Assembly (NCBI GenBank): GCA_021186555.1
Contig: JAJKFL010000007.1
Span: 1,499,001-1,563,000, forward strand
Direction of reading: 5' to 3'
Source: Reticulitermes speratus
Lineage: Eukaryota; Arthropoda; Insecta; Blattodea; Rhinotermitidae
DNA: 64,000 nt
Below, piece by piece: positions 1-11,311 of the stretch; within the stretch, counting starts at the first letter, position 1, and the number at the start of each line of letters is the position of its first letter. Under the pieces are notes generated by a model. It searched no databases and had not been told where the DNA came from. It saw nothing but the letters and a program-made list of their open reading frames with translations. A program made the position numbers and the translations under genes.

Positions 1-195
1 TGAAATCTGTGGTCTTCTGGGTAATTACACGGCGTCGTATGGTAATTATTTACCGACGTTTCGGGACAACGTATCGGTCCCATCTTCACGGGTCAAGATC
101 CCGAAACGTCGGTAAATAATTACCACACGACGCCGTGTAATTACCCAGAAGACCACAGATTTCATCAACATCGCGGCGGAAGCCTGAAATCAGGG
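1..195. mobile_element. Foldback element 1, cut by the window edge
   Basis: Bases 1-66 are a near-perfect reverse complement of 99-164, around a spacer of about 32 bp. On the right a one-sided tail follows (CATCAACATCGCGGCGGAAG, then TGAAATCA). The same arm and tail sequences recur at 11706-11930, 15158-15400 and 56705-56939, so this is a dispersed family. Each arm carries GACGTTTCGG or its complement. No protein is encoded. The left end lies outside the window, so the full length cannot be given. The family name and class are unknown to me. Confidence 0.8.
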
Positions 196-2175
196 CATTT
201 ACTCTTTTTTACGAAAAGCAAAGAATCATTATCATTAATTAGTAAAGAATCTCAACAATCACACATTTGTCATTATTTAATTAAAACACATTTCTATCCA
301 GCTACATGTTTCGACTTCGCATCAAGCCTTCATCAGTGTAATATAAATTTTACAAGGAATAATAGCAATAACAATTACAGTATCATCACTTTATTAACAT
401 TTGTTCCCATGTTTCTTACGCGACACATTTCATGCAGCAGAATACAGTGTCTGAAAAATGTTTTAAATTATATTGTTAAAACTTTTTAGGGCTTTCCTGC
501 GTCTATTACGTAACAAAAGACCAAAATAAGACATATTTGTATTCATGCATATGTAGCGTTTTTACGCCTTTTTTCCTTTAAAGCCCATCGCCAAAATACA
601 CTGCTTAATTTAGGCGCTCTAATTTTCGGTTTGCTGCCCTTTGGCAAGCTGCGTCCTATTGTGCCAAGCCCTACCTATGCCATTATTTTTTATGGGAATA
701 TCATTTTCGATTTACGTCTTTTTTAATTTACGCCCACTTCTTCAGGAACAAACTAGGACGCACAAAAAGTGCTTGGTGTATATGAAGTTATAGTCTGCCA
801 AATAAAAATAGCTCTCATGTTTACAGGAGCCCGCCACTAAACCCTCTCTTTAGCCAACTGAATCCAATCCACATACTCACATATTATTTAATCAAAATGC
901 ACCCAATTCATATTCTTTCCTAGTCGCAATTCTTCTTAACACCTTCGCTGCCAAAGTCGACCGCGGTCGGTTTAAGTATTTACGTTTTAATTTGCCAGAG
1001 TCGACTTTAGTCGATCTAAAACTTACTCTGCTCTTTTGCCTTAAATAGGCCACGCACACAATAAGTTCTTTCAGGAAACATATTTTACATCTTTATTAAA
1101 ACCTAGCTGACAGCTAGAAAAAATATATGCATTTTATATATAATTATATATATAATTATATTTTATAATTTATAAGATGACGCAATAGTTATTTGACATT
1201 CAATAAATCCCTGGCAATTTAACACCCTCGGGGATTTAAATACCCGGCAGTGAAAGTGTTAATTAAGGTCTCTGATTTAAAATTTTTGTATCAGTGGAGC
1301 TGGGATTTCTTATGAGCACGTTTGAACACAGCGGATAGCTCTTAACCTGCAGAGTGCACGTGAATTACAGAATTCAAATACACAAAACACATTTAGTGGT
1401 TAAGTTACAAAAAATACGACATTACCGAAATAAAGCACAATGCATTTTAGTTTAAATGTTAACCGAAACACCAGTAAATGCTAAGCCTTGCTGTAATAGC
1501 CTAACTGTAATTATAAGGTTTGCATATCCAAGAGTGAAAATTGGATTAACACACAACAAAGGGAGACAGAGAAAATTCTCTATTATAATTCGAGTTTTTA
1601 AAGCCAATATGCAGTAGCTATCCTGTTAATTACGGCTAAAGGGCACAAAGACACAACGGATATGTTAAATAACGGCATTTGTTGTGTTTGCAATTCAAAA
1701 TTGAAATACAAATAATACTTCATTAAAATAGATCCATAATTATGCACATTACACAAAACATTAATCCGGTCGGACGTATCTGCTTTTAAAATCTGGCATA
1801 TGCATTATGTGTGTTTACTGGATTTAGGTTTTCAGGCCATTCAATAAAAATGTTAGTTCTCGTTTTGGGGTAAAAGTGAGGTGTTGACGTGAGTATGTTG
1901 CCAAAGGTTTTGAAGAAACCTGTTCTTGCCATGTTCAGGATAGGCGTGTAAGTCCAGCGGGGAATAATTCTTATACAAAAGTTCCGATAAACATGCTGCT
2001 TCCATCTTCAGGATGTACTTTTAACACGTGCCACATTTCTCGTTTCGACTTGTACCCTGCATATGAAGGCACCAGGTACCACAGCCCAATTCCAGAGGAC
2101 ACAACCACCCCCAAAACACGAAAACATCGACTGTGTGCGTCTGTGCACACACGACACATGCGTCTTCTATATACT
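196..2175. other. AT-rich DNA without recognisable genes
   Basis: No ORF above about 110 codons and none with family resemblance. An AT-rich patch (TATATAATTATA type) lies near 1128-1170. A degenerate hammerhead-like core lies at 303-336 and is annotated separately. A degraded hairpin-motif relic with CATGCTGCTTCCATCTTCAG lies near 1992-2011. The short ORFs on both strands at 1971-2328 overlap one another and look like chance. Confidence 0.6.
303..340 (-). ncRNA. Degenerate hammerhead-like motif
   Basis: On the minus strand CTGATGA (330-336) is followed by a hairpin (GGCTT paired to GAAGTC with one wobble), then CGAAAC and the palindrome ACATGT. The outer helix seen in better copies is not evident here. 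It is listed as a decayed member of the family best seen at 43558-43601 and 52236-52284. Confidence 0.3.
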
Positions 2176-2179
2176 TATA

Positions 2180-2742
2180 CAGTGTGTTTCATAAATCCCT
2201 CCGGGATTTCGGAGGTCTGTAGCTCAGGAGCCAAATCACAGACGGGGAATGAGAGCATGTCAGTGAAAAGAGTACATATCCAAGTTTTGAACCTATCTTA
2301 CAAATGTTCAATATGTCCCCTTTGGTGACTCGACAGACGTCAATCCTGTAATCTGGCTCCACAGTCCCAGGCGATGGTCCCGGCCTACCTGTTCGTTTTG
2401 CGACACACAAACAGCCAGTTTCCTCGAATTTTCTATACCAGTCTCTTACTGTTTTGTCCGATGGTGGTTCTGTACGATACTTGGTTCGAAAACCACGTTG
2501 CACTGTTACAATTGACTGGGTTTTTGCAAATTGCAGGACACAAAAAGCTTTCTGTTCACCTGAAAACGCCATGTTTGCACACCACTGCCTCCTAGCGGAG
2601 AAACGGGTAACTACGCCATCGCATCTGTTAGGAAAATATTTTACATTTCCTCTATCCGTTGGCATGCTTTTATCTCATATATGTGGGTTTTCTACTGCAC
2701 GGCCAAGCCTCTAAATCCCGGATGGACTTATGAAACACGCGG
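2180..2742 (-). mobile_element. Tc1/mariner-like deletion derivative
   Basis: The element is bounded by terminal inverted repeats of about 28 bp (CAGTGTGTTTCATAA at the left, the complement of CCGCGTGTTTCATAA at the right), with two or three mismatches. It is flanked by TATA at 2176-2179 and 2743-2746, consistent with TA-type target duplication. It carries only the two ends of a transposase reading frame on the minus strand. At about 560 bp it is far too short to be autonomous. A related element with the same layout and the same TATA flanks lies at 44029-44606. Confidence 0.85.
2298..2572 (-). pseudogene. Transposase remnant: N-terminal HTH joined to C-terminal tail
   Basis: The minus-strand frame starting at Met 2572 reads GEQKAFCVLQFAKTQSIVTV and onward through a helix-turn-helix-like region (YRKFEETGCLCVAKRTGRPG). 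It then jumps directly to a tail, DYRIDVCRVTKG. The expected ending HIEHL-stop is present one frame over, ending at 2298, so a one-base deletion shifts the frame. The central catalytic region typical of Tc1/mariner transposases (DDE/D domain, about 250 residues) is absent. The start was chosen at MAFSGEQ because the homologous copy at 44200 starts at MALQQEK. Family assignment is from memory of insect transposase ends. Confidence 0.75.
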
Positions 2743-2746
2743 TATA

Positions 2747-3407
2747 ATGTTGTAATATTAAGTAGTGTCTGTGCCTAAAAATATCGCCATGATTACATGG
2801 AGCTACAACTCCCGTCTGTTTAGCCTCGATACCAGCTGCAGGTTGAGTGGCCAGCTTCACACTCTGGCCCTTTATTGCAGAGGAAGACTCCGGAACTCAC
2901 AGGATAGAAGAGGTTAAGCCCCAAAATTTTCTGTTTCTTATCGCAAAGAGAAATGTTCCTTGTCCCCGCTGGGAATGGAACCTCGGTACTTCAGCCAGTA
3001 ACAGTCGACTACTGACCAAAATATAAAGGCTGTCTGTGTCATGCCACACACATGCAGCGTGTTTCATAATTATGTTAGGCTTATGTTGAGGAGAAGGAGA
3101 ATAAATAGACACTCTTCTCTCGCTAAATGGTGTTACATTAGACATTGTAATTAGCGTACAGGGTGGTGCGAGGAAAACAGAACAGCAAGAAAACGTAAAC
3201 ATGTTTTTCTCAAATTTTCTCCATATGTATGTTCAGAAATTTATGCAACACTATGCCTGTTTGCCACGCACGCACGCACGTGCGAGCAATCATACGAACA
3301 TAGCTACACACACACACACTCGAAAGAGCATCGTTACATAAGTCATAAATAAACAAATAAAAACGCAAATGATACAATTTACTTTATAGCAGACGACATC
3401 CATGTTA
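2747..3407. other. Unassigned repeat-like DNA
   Basis: No gene. A sequence at 3056-3070 resembles the terminal repeat of the element at 2180 (CAGCGTGTTTCATAA), but no partner end is evident. A TACAGGGTGG near 3160 could be another transposon end. A short CA-rich run (ACACACACACAC) lies at 3304-3320. Confidence 0.45.
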
Positions 3408-3415
3408 CTCTATAC

Positions 3416-4042
3416 CAGTGGTATTCAACCTGGGGTAATCGTACCCCTGGGGGTACGCGAAGACATCTTAGGGGGTATGTAAAATTAAAAAAAAATCTAT
3501 TATTTCATGATAAACACTGAATAATCAGGGCCAGATTTAGGGTTAGCCACAAGAAACCCGGATGTAAGGACATGCGATTTGGGAGACACATTTCTCTTTC
3601 TCTCTCTCTCTCTTTCTCTCTCTCCTTTATGCGATTCTTATCTGGCGGCTAGTTTCATTTTATTCCACATTGTGCGTTGGAACGTGACTGAACACTATTG
3701 GGCGGGACTAACGTTTTGCCTAACACAGTTTTTCACTGCTTTTAACCACGCAATGAACCTACTTCACAATACTGTTGTGGCAACAAACAGACAGACGCAC
3801 TGCTTCATATTACTTTGTTCTTTGACAATTGCCGCTGTCGTCATTTAATAGTTTGACTCTCCTTTTTCTCATTTAAAACTTATTATTTAATATATTATTT
3901 TGGATGTAATTTATTTAACTTATTTTAGATGTAGATTATAGACTGTGTATAACTTGAATTGTGCACCAACAACTTTGGGGGTACAAAGTTAAAGATAAAT
4001 TATATTTGGGGGTACGCGAACAAAAAAGGTTGAATACCGCTG
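3416..4042. mobile_element. hAT-like non-autonomous element
   Basis: Perfect 8-bp target-site duplication CTCTATAC at 3408-3415 and 4043-4050, the hallmark of hAT transposons. The 16-bp terminal inverted repeats CAGTGGTATTCAACCT and the complement of AGGTTGAATACCGCTG differ at one base. Sub-terminal regions at both ends share the motif GGGGGTACGCGAA. The interior is AT-rich with a TC-rich microsatellite near 3595-3625. The ORF at 3579-3848 shows no transposase motif that I recognise. Mobilisation in trans by an autonomous hAT would be needed. Confidence 0.9.
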
Positions 4043-4256
4043 CTCTATACGATTGGAACAGGTGAACTGTGAAAATGTATGTGTTGTTATTGTAAATTAC
4101 GATGTGTGTAATGAGATTATTAAAACATTAAATACAGTCAGTGACAGGTTTGTGCAATGGAATGGACAAAAACTTCACAGGCCGTCACTATTTAAAAACA
4201 CCAACTGGATGCATTTTTATTTAAAAAACTGTACAGTTCTTTAAAACATTTTAATA

Positions 4257-4304
4257 AAACCCGACATATGTTTCGGCTCTTCACTGAGCCATCCTCAGGG
4301 ATTT
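4257..4304 (-). ncRNA. Hammerhead-ribozyme-like motif
   Basis: Minus strand: outer strand AAATCC, core CTGAGGA, one T, stem GGCTC with GAGCC, CGAAAC, palindrome ACATATGT, C, then GGGTTT. The two outer strands pair over 6 bp including one G-U. This matches the CUGANGA ... GAAA ... UH order of type I hammerheads. The extra T before the middle stem is not canonical. Catalysis is unproven. Confidence 0.5.
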
Positions 4305-4387
4305 TTTGTCACTAAAACTGCATATATTTAAAAACGTCTGTTCATTGGTTCACTTTGTAAACACAGTTTTACCACCTTGACAAAAAA

Positions 4388-4435
4388 AAACCCTGAGGAT
4401 GGCTCAGTGAAGAGCCGAAACATATGTCGGGTTTT
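4388..4435 (+). ncRNA. Hammerhead-ribozyme-like motif, inverted partner
   Basis: Plus-strand copy of the motif at 4257-4304 with the same core CTGAGGA, middle stem and ACATATGTC. The outer helix has AAACC against GGGTT with one mismatch, so it is slightly weaker than its partner. Confidence 0.5.
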
Positions 4436-4498
4436 ATAAAAATGTTTTAAAGAACTATACAGTCTTTTAAAATAAAAAGTGCATCCATGTGGTTGCAC

Positions 4499-4912
4499 TT
4501 TTATATAGTGATTGTGACAAGATGCACGGTGTTTTTATATAGTGATTGTGACAAGATGCACGGTGTTTTTATATAGTGATTGTGACAAGATGCACGGTGT
4601 TTTTATATAGTGATTGTGACAAGATGCACGGTGTTTTTATATAGTGATTGTGACAAGATGCACGGTGTTTTTATATAGTGATTGTGACAAGATGCACGGT
4701 ATTTTTATATAGTGATTGTGACAAGATGCACGGTGTTTTTATATAGTGATTGTGACAAGATGCACGGTGTTTTTATATAGTGATTGTGACAAGATGCACG
4801 GTGTTTTTATATAGTGATTGTGACAAGATGCACGGTGCTTTTATATAGTGATTGTGACAAGATGCACGGTGTTTTTATATAGTGATTGTGACAAGATGCA
4901 CGGTGCTTTTTA
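4499..4912. repeat. 34-bp tandem array, about 12 copies
   Basis: Units repeat exactly every 34 bp, with the core GTGATTGTGACAAGATGCAC at 4508, 4542 and so on up to 4882. Copies are nearly identical, with occasional T/C or G/A changes. The unit resembles the outer end of the adjacent inverted element (GTGCATCC ... TTTTATATAGTGA), so the array probably arose by amplification of that end. Confidence 0.97.
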
Positions 4913-7386
4913 GAATAAAAACTCCACAAGCCGTGCCTGTGACAAGTTCACAACAGCAGCTGCTCAGTAAGCTAATACAGCATTGTATAAACAAGTCCAG
5001 CACAAACGCTAGAAGTAGAATTTACATGTTTTTACATCGACTGTTGATTAAATGATGGTCTGATTTTCGGCTTCTACACAGTGTGGTGGCTAAATGTTCC
5101 AACGCTTCGCAGAAACGGTTTTCCTTCTCTATCAGTACACTCAACTGGCTCAAGTGCATCCACTTCAAGCAGTTCAGTCACCCTGAAGGTGCAGGCGGTA
5201 CGTTCTGCCGATATTCAGACTTCCCAACAAGGACTCTGCTCCATGAAGCTAGTCAGGACAGAGATTTTCACGAAATGCTGACAGTTCTAATGTAAAGTAC
5301 CGACACGTATGAAACCCAACACTCCCACAGTCAAATCATTCTGATGTCAATGGTGAACAGGCAGGCTGTTGTTATCTGTTGTTATCTCAGTAAAGCAACT
5401 TCAAGCGTGTCGCGGGATATGAAACTGCAAAGCCAAGTTTTGCAGTCTGCCTTCTTTTCTCAGATAAGTAGAACAGTCACGAGATCACCACACTCTTTCT
5501 TTATTCCGCCTTTCAACTTAAGAAGCAGTTGCATAACTTCTACGAAATCCACTACGAATGTTATGCTATTAGATTCCATCACCCGCCTCCCCCCCGTTAC
5601 ACGTTGCAGAAATCAGTTACAACACTGTAACGGACGCGCGAACTTGAAGGTGAGACCGGCAATACCGACTTTTAATTAAGGATTTCGAAATAATGTAATG
5701 TATTAAGACATTTGTAAAAGCTACATATTTTGTTAAGGTAACTATTTGCAGAATGTGGAAAACATGTCGGCGGCCTGAAATTCGTGCTTTGATTTTCGGT
5801 TTTATGGCGATGAATAGAAAAAAAATTGGTGCTTGGTTCATAGAATTTGTTGTGGACACGGGCAGAAACACACTGTGTGTGAAATGTTATTTTAAATAAA
5901 GTTAATGAAAAGTGTCAATCTTTCGAGGTTTTGAGGTTATGTCCAACAAATTTAATAAACAGAGAATATGTGTTTACGTAGATCTCAGAAGAACAGTAAC
6001 GCATCTGTAGGTCTAGAGACACACGCAATAATAATACAGCCTTCAAGAACTCCTTTGTATCTGCCCGGAAATATCGGGGGTCGAGGTATGGCGTTTTGCA
6101 TGCTGCTTTTATCACCTCAATGGTCCCTTTAGCAGCACTAAAGTAACACCCAGCCAAGTCTGTTCTGTGATGTATTTTAAGGAAGCTATACAGCGTCGGC
6201 TGTAGAATGATTGTTGATGGTAAATTTTGAAGAATCTGGAAGAAACCGGTCTGATCTGACCGAAGTAATATTCCGGCGTCCGACTGCAGGGAATGTGAGC
6301 AAGGCAAAGCCCTCAGCCAGGTTACCCTGGTAGACTGGCCGAGACTCGAACTAGGCACCTCCTAAATAGAATTCTGGAGCTAAAGCTGCAACAGCTTGGT
6401 CATTAAACGGACTGTCATTGGTGTACAGCAGAGGTCTACGTAAAACACGAAACTTGAAATGTGTGCTTTAATAACTCCAGAAGTATTAACGTACCCAACC
6501 ACTCCACACAATGAATGCAATTATTCAGCTACGTATTTCGCAATTAACCGCATCTGAGTGGAGTGGAGTTACATTTTAAGGGTGCATAACAGAAGAGGGA
6601 AGACAGTGATTAATTTTAACCCTTTACTGTGCGTCTGGACTAGCAGATAAAATAAGGGATGTAGGTAAAGCGCTCTAATACACTTCTTATTTAAAAAAGA
6701 AAGATTTATGTTAATCTGTACATAAGGTACTCGATACCTGTCAGCCGAGTGTGCAGATATGACGATAGTACGGGAGAGGGAAATAGGTTCCCTTGGGTTG
6801 TATTTCATACAGGGCTACCGAGACGGCACTTAAATCGGATACGTATGAATTAAATTAGCTATATATTATCGAGAAACCCCTTATCTGAACACCTTATTTC
6901 ACAGCATGTATATTGCCTACTCCAAAAATCTCTAGTGCATAAAATATATTACAGTTTCTAACCCACTAGGGGATTGGAAGGAATATCTGTGGCTTAAAGA
7001 AAGACTTCCCGATACTTGGACAGAGTTATATGTGTGTCTGCACGGGGAGGATTCAGACGCAGTAGCTCAAGAAAAATATGGGAATATTTCATTTCGGTTT
7101 AGAGATGTTACTGAGTCAGTGTCGACTTTTCTGTCAAACGAAGCGGTGTAGATTATTATGTATGGATAACAAGATGCCGGAGAAGATTTCTGTCTCCATT
7201 TTCAGGGTAATTCTTAAGCTACCCTGAAAATGGACGTAGCAAATACCTTCGAAACGTCGCTACCCATATACCTGTCTAAATGAAGTCATATCCCGAAAGA
7301 TCGGAATCTTCATCGACAGCGCTGTGAGAATATCAGACCTTGAAGAATGTTAAGTTCTTCAAGGTTTGAGGTTGTCATATTCCAAC
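4913..7386. other. No supported gene; scattered relics
   Basis: Several ORFs of 60-147 codons occur on both strands (largest 5915-6358 minus) without recognisable domains, and they overlap. A phrase near 5933-5955 (TTGAGGTTATGTCCAACAAA) recurs near 21820 with one change, so part is dispersed repeat. A 15-bp palindrome (TCCATTTTCAGGGTA) lies at 7195-7209 and 7220-7234, followed by a CGAAACGTCG relic near 7249. Confidence 0.5.
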
Positions 7387-7895
7387 ATGACAGGCAATGT
7401 ACGTATAACGTAATATTGTGGCGCGTTCGCGTAACCACTGTGCTGTAGAAAAGTAATAAGTATTACATATTCTGTGTGTGTCTGTAGCCTTAGTTACCCA
7501 GCATGCAAAGCGCATGCGCCGTATTATATCGTCATATGTGGCCTGTCTGGCTGTACCGTATTTTTCCACATTATCTCATAAACGGCACGATTTTCGGGAA
7601 AAAGTTATTGAACATAAAATGTGTGTTCTGGTTTTTTCTACAACTTTTTTCTGAATCATTTCTCATTCTAAGAAACATTCAGCGAGATATTATCATAAAT
7701 GTACATAGGTCTCCATATAAAGTACCTGTTATTGTTGTCAGAGTTTAATCAAACTTGAATTTTCTCGACAGAGTTTAGAAAAACTCTCATATATCAAATT
7801 TCATGAAAATCCGTCCAGTGGGAGACGTGTTGCTTCATGCGGACAGAAGGAAGGACATGACGTCGCTTTTCTTCTTTCCGCGAACGCGCCTAGAA
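7387..7895 (+). mobile_element. Dispersed repeat family X, copy 1
   Basis: About 510 bp sharing long collinear similarity with 27102-27620, including GACAGGCAATGTACGT, TAAGTATTACATA, GCATGCAAAGCGCATGCGCC and the closing GCGCCTA. An internal inverted repeat GGCGCGTTCGCG / CGCGAACGCGCC (7420-7431, 7879-7890) is perfect. The ORFs at 7375-7569 and 7503-7748 have no recognised domain. The class is unknown. It could be a MITE-like DNA element, but I could not define a target duplication. Confidence 0.65.
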
Positions 7896-8345
7896 CGGAC
7901 TGTAGCAGAAATGACCTTTGTTTGCGAGATTCAGCTTTAAGGCACAGCAAAGTGCATCAGCAACTTGATTTAACTTTCATTACTACTATAATAATAAGTA
8001 ATTATTACATGTTACAACGATATATACAGCCATATAACCCATGTTTACATAACATCCTTCTGTATGCATGATGGGCAATGAATAAATAAGCATTTTAGAA
8101 TGAAATGTGAATAAATGAACACCTTGTAAATGGCAATATCGCTCTCCTTTGATGGTTCACGCGTTGCTATTACGAAACATTGTAGGTAAAGGAAACACAT
8201 AAAACACACGCATAGACGCTCGACAACTATTTGCAGTCGACATTAGTACTGTAAAACTGGAGTGCGTACACACTGCGGCTGTGCGGGTCTGTGTTTGGCC
8301 ACCCTGGTTTCGGAATGTTCCTGTTCATGCTACACTGCATATCTA

Positions 8346-8657
8346 AAAGCAAAGGTAAAGCAATCCCTATAAAGGACAGGACATGCCCTTAGGGTTCCAG
8401 GAGGTTGAGGCTCCCAGATTTCTAGACAATCGGCACATGAAGGTGGTAAGGTTGTTAGCCCTACGCAACGGCCGCCTTTACCCCCCAGGAAATATTCCTG
8501 GTACTCATTTCTGTTAGTGGCTGAGTCGACCCCAGGACCATAGTGCGGCCGGAAGGATTATGTCAATGAAAAATTCCAATGCCTCTATCGGGAATCGAAC
8601 CCGCGACCTTCCGGCTTGTGGCGCAGTGCCTCAACAAACTGCGTCACCGTGTGCCCC
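8346..8657 (-). mobile_element. SINE family A, copy 1 (near full length)
   Basis: On the minus strand a tRNA-like head is followed by a B-box GGGTTCGATTCC near 8592-8603. A body follows (ATGAGTACCAGGAATATTTC, GGGGGGTAAAGGCGGCCG) and then a pyrimidine-rich tail (GCTTTACCTTTGCTTTT). It is shared with 12365, 20963 and 58486. No clear target duplication was found. RNA polymerase III transcription is expected from the family type but not shown. Confidence 0.85.
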
Positions 8658-8933
8658 ACGTATCATATGTACTACAACAAAAATACTGGCACATACTGCA
8701 ATTGAGACAATTAAATACGCATTCTTTGTAAAGTTTGATTCTATTACCGTATTCCGAGAGCTACAATTCTGAATGTTTCAGTAACGTTAATACTCAATAT
8801 AGTCTTCTCGGGCGCACAGCCGCGTCAATTCGTGGCCCACCAACTTAACTGTTTGGGCACTACAAACCGGTCTGATTCTCCCTGCCGCGGCAGGTAGAAA
8901 AACACGGGACAGACGAGTTGTATGTTAAATAAG

Positions 8934-8985
8934 TTTTGCCTGAGGATGGGGACGGAGCTAGTCCCCGAAACGTTGTATTCAAACG
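8934..8985 (+). ncRNA. Hammerhead-like motif, weak outer helix
   Basis: CTGAGGA at 8940-8946, one T, then the stem GGGGAC with GTCCCC, then CGAAACGTTG. The middle stem is strong (6 bp). The outer helix is only about 3 bp (TGC with GTA including a wobble). It lies in sequence with no recognised element boundary. Confidence 0.4.
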
Positions 8986-9664
8986 AATTGACGCGGCTGT
9001 GCGCCCGAGAAGACTATATTGAATCATGTCGCCGCGAAAGTTTTAAAACTTATAACGTTAATACTGTCCGCTCAGTGTCAAACAATCTGTACAATGCTGA
9101 CCCACGTGCACAATAAAAACCTCTATGAAGACTCGCATTGCAATGCATTGATAATTACTCTCTTCAGGGACGTGACGTGAAGCTTTTTGGTCTGTCAGGT
9201 ATATACCAAAGTTTTAGAGGAACCCGCTAGTTTCATCTTCAGGGAAGACATCCTGAAGATGAAGTAAGCGTGGTACTGTAGAACGGTGTTAGGTAGCTAA
9301 GCGACCGTACGGCGTCAAACCCAGAAGACTGTATCTTCACAGTCACAGCACTGAGAACCTAACAAGTTATGTAGAGAAATGCCTAAATGTACCAGGATTT
9401 ATGTCTGTGGTCAGAAAAATTTTCTGGTTGCGGGAAAAGTTAAATAGGGAGAATCCCAATTCAAATAACTGTCCGAAGAAAAGTTCTCCTGATTGAGAAT
9501 TGAATTATTTTCGCGCCACCCTCCAGGAGAATTGCGGGACAGTATCAAAATTACTATGCGAATGCCTCATCCATCCCAATTCCACACATCATTCGAACCT
9601 ATAAGCTACAGAAGGCGTCGTTAAATAATAAAATAAAATATAATATAATATAACATACTATAAT
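8986..9664. other. Unassigned sequence with a small palindrome
   Basis: No gene. TCATCTTCAGG at 9233-9243 is the inverted partner of CCTGAAGATGA at 9252-9262, a short foldback. A phrase ACGGCGTCAAACCCAGAAGA near 9310 recurs in variant form near 19750, 54740 and 55230, marking a dispersed repeat. An A/T-rich run begins near 9627. Confidence 0.5.
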
Positions 9665-9794
9665 CGGGGAGTGGAGTTAACCACCCACCCTCATCTAGTG
9701 CCATGGTTAAAGAAAGAGTAGAGCTATACCTCTACTCCCCCTCTGGGCCTTCATGGCCTGTTATAGGGAGAACTTTAATTTACTTTACTTTACC
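9665..9794 (+). mobile_element. SINE family B, 3' fragment
   Basis: It contains the family B body (CATCTAGTGC, GTAGAGCTATACCTCTACTC, GGCCTTCATGGCCTGTTATA) and a (CTTTA)-like tail. The tRNA-like head is missing. Other members are at 29921, 42520 and 53860. Confidence 0.8.
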
Positions 9795-9965
9795 TTATAA
9801 TATAATATAATATATAATGTAATATAATATATAATGTTATATAATATAATATATAATGTAATATAAATATATAATATAATGTAATATAATATAATATATA
9901 ATGTATATATAATATATAATATAATGTAATATAATATATAATGTTATATAATATAATATATAATA
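9795..9965. repeat. TAATA-type AT microsatellite
   Basis: About 170 bp of nearly pure A/T built from TAATATA-type blocks. It directly follows the SINE B tail, so it may have grown from it. It gives an 84-codon minus-strand ORF rich in I, Y and L that is only a low-complexity shadow. Confidence 0.9.
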
Positions 9966-11311
9966 TAAGAGAAACTTCGCCGAAAGTTATATACAAGTAA
10001 CACGCAGTGTGACGCTCAAGACGCCGAACGTCATTTAAACACACGTGCTCTTATGCAGCCCCTCTGGCATGGGGATTTAAATTCTAGCCTTCTGCACAGA
10101 ACTACGGGCATTTAATTCCAGCGCCAAAGGGTTAGGCAGGGCTTCAGTATCGCAGGGGAGAGGCTTAGGCCTACAGTTCAATAAAATTGCGTCTCATAGG
10201 TTTTGTCTTCCTTTTCTTATCTCCCCCATTCCAGCATCTCCTTAATCATCCCTTTATTCTTCGTCCTGTAGATCTACAGTCCCGTGTTATCTACGGCCAC
10301 CAGCTCCCACCCATGAGCTGTCGATTTTTTCCCGCTGAATGCAGACTTCTAATCCCTTCTTCACCGAGTGGTCCTCGTGTGTTTCGGTATTTATTACACT
10401 AACCGTGTATATCACACGAAGGAAAAAATTTAAAACATTTAAAACATTTCTCATGGCTAAGGGGATTAAGGAGCAAAGGAGACAAAATGTCCTATTATAT
10501 GACGTCACGAGGGGAGTGCCATTCACATAGAGTAATTATGAAGATAATGGCAACAGAACAGTCCAGCAAAACTATTTTATTAACAGAGTTGATAAAGCTA
10601 CATATTTCGTCTTTTCAAAGAAATGTTTCGGCTAATTATATCCCATTCTCAGGGTATCATTATTCAAAAGGCAAGATACAATACGTATAATAAAATTACA
10701 TTTCCAGGTAGTCTGAAAGTGTATAGAAACGCAGAGGTTGAGATATCAATTTCTGACCAGGAGAAGGCTAATTATAAATGAGATAACATTTCAGAAATTT
10801 GTGGAATGCACACAAGTTACAGAATTCGGAAACAGAGGAAAGTTTCCAAAAACCAAGGTGTAAGTGGGAGAATAAGGTCATTAAATGGCGATACGATGGG
10901 AAGGTCATATTGCAGTTGTAACACAGCACACGAGAGCCATTGGAAAAGCAACTGCCTGTAACTAGGTCATGATAAACAATTTTACAAGTGCCGCATGTTT
11001 CAAGTCCTGGTGTGATTGGGCACAGACAGACTCCTGTATTCTGTAATTTTTTAGTTTTCACAAAATCAAATATTAATTTATGCGCCTCCTCCTCTTTCTG
11101 CCTCAAGCATTCACTTAGAACAGATCTCAAAACCTCTTCTAGCTGTCTCTTGGCTTTGCTCTTGGTTACAATTCTACAGTGTCTTCGGCTGCCCCTACTT
11201 CAATATGGTCTTTCCCCTTTCCCCAGAAAGTACCAATCCCTTCGACTATACTCTTAATAGTAAGTTTTCTATAAATGTCTTTCTTGGTCAAACCGCGTAG
11301 CTTCTTCTAAT
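9966..11311. other. No supported gene
   Basis: Overlapping ORFs of 63-120 codons on both strands show no motif I recognise. A decayed hairpin motif (ATGTTTCGGC ... CATTCTCAGGG) lies at about 10622-10654, with core CTGAGAA instead of CTGANGA. Confidence 0.45.

Larger units (their letters stand above)
4180..4515. mobile_element. Head-to-head inverted pair of hammerhead-like units
   Basis: Arms at about 4180-4304 and 4388-4515 are inverted copies. Both contain the hairpin motif plus flanking sequence (AAAATGTTTTAAAGAACT type, then a GTGCATCC segment). About 85 bp of unrelated sequence separates them. The outer end of the right arm runs directly into the 34-bp tandem array. Inverted terminal units are known in Penelope-like elements, but no reverse transcriptase is present here. 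Confidence 0.65.

Noticed and set aside
2189..2665. Functional 158-residue protein
   Set aside because: It joins transposase ends without the catalytic core, is frameshifted before the tail, and the upstream 31 residues are not shared with the sister element.
5915..6358. Possible gene of 147 codons on the minus strand
   Set aside because: No recognised domain, no conserved start context or splice-supported neighbours, and its C-terminal end overlaps a dispersed repeat phrase seen near 21820.
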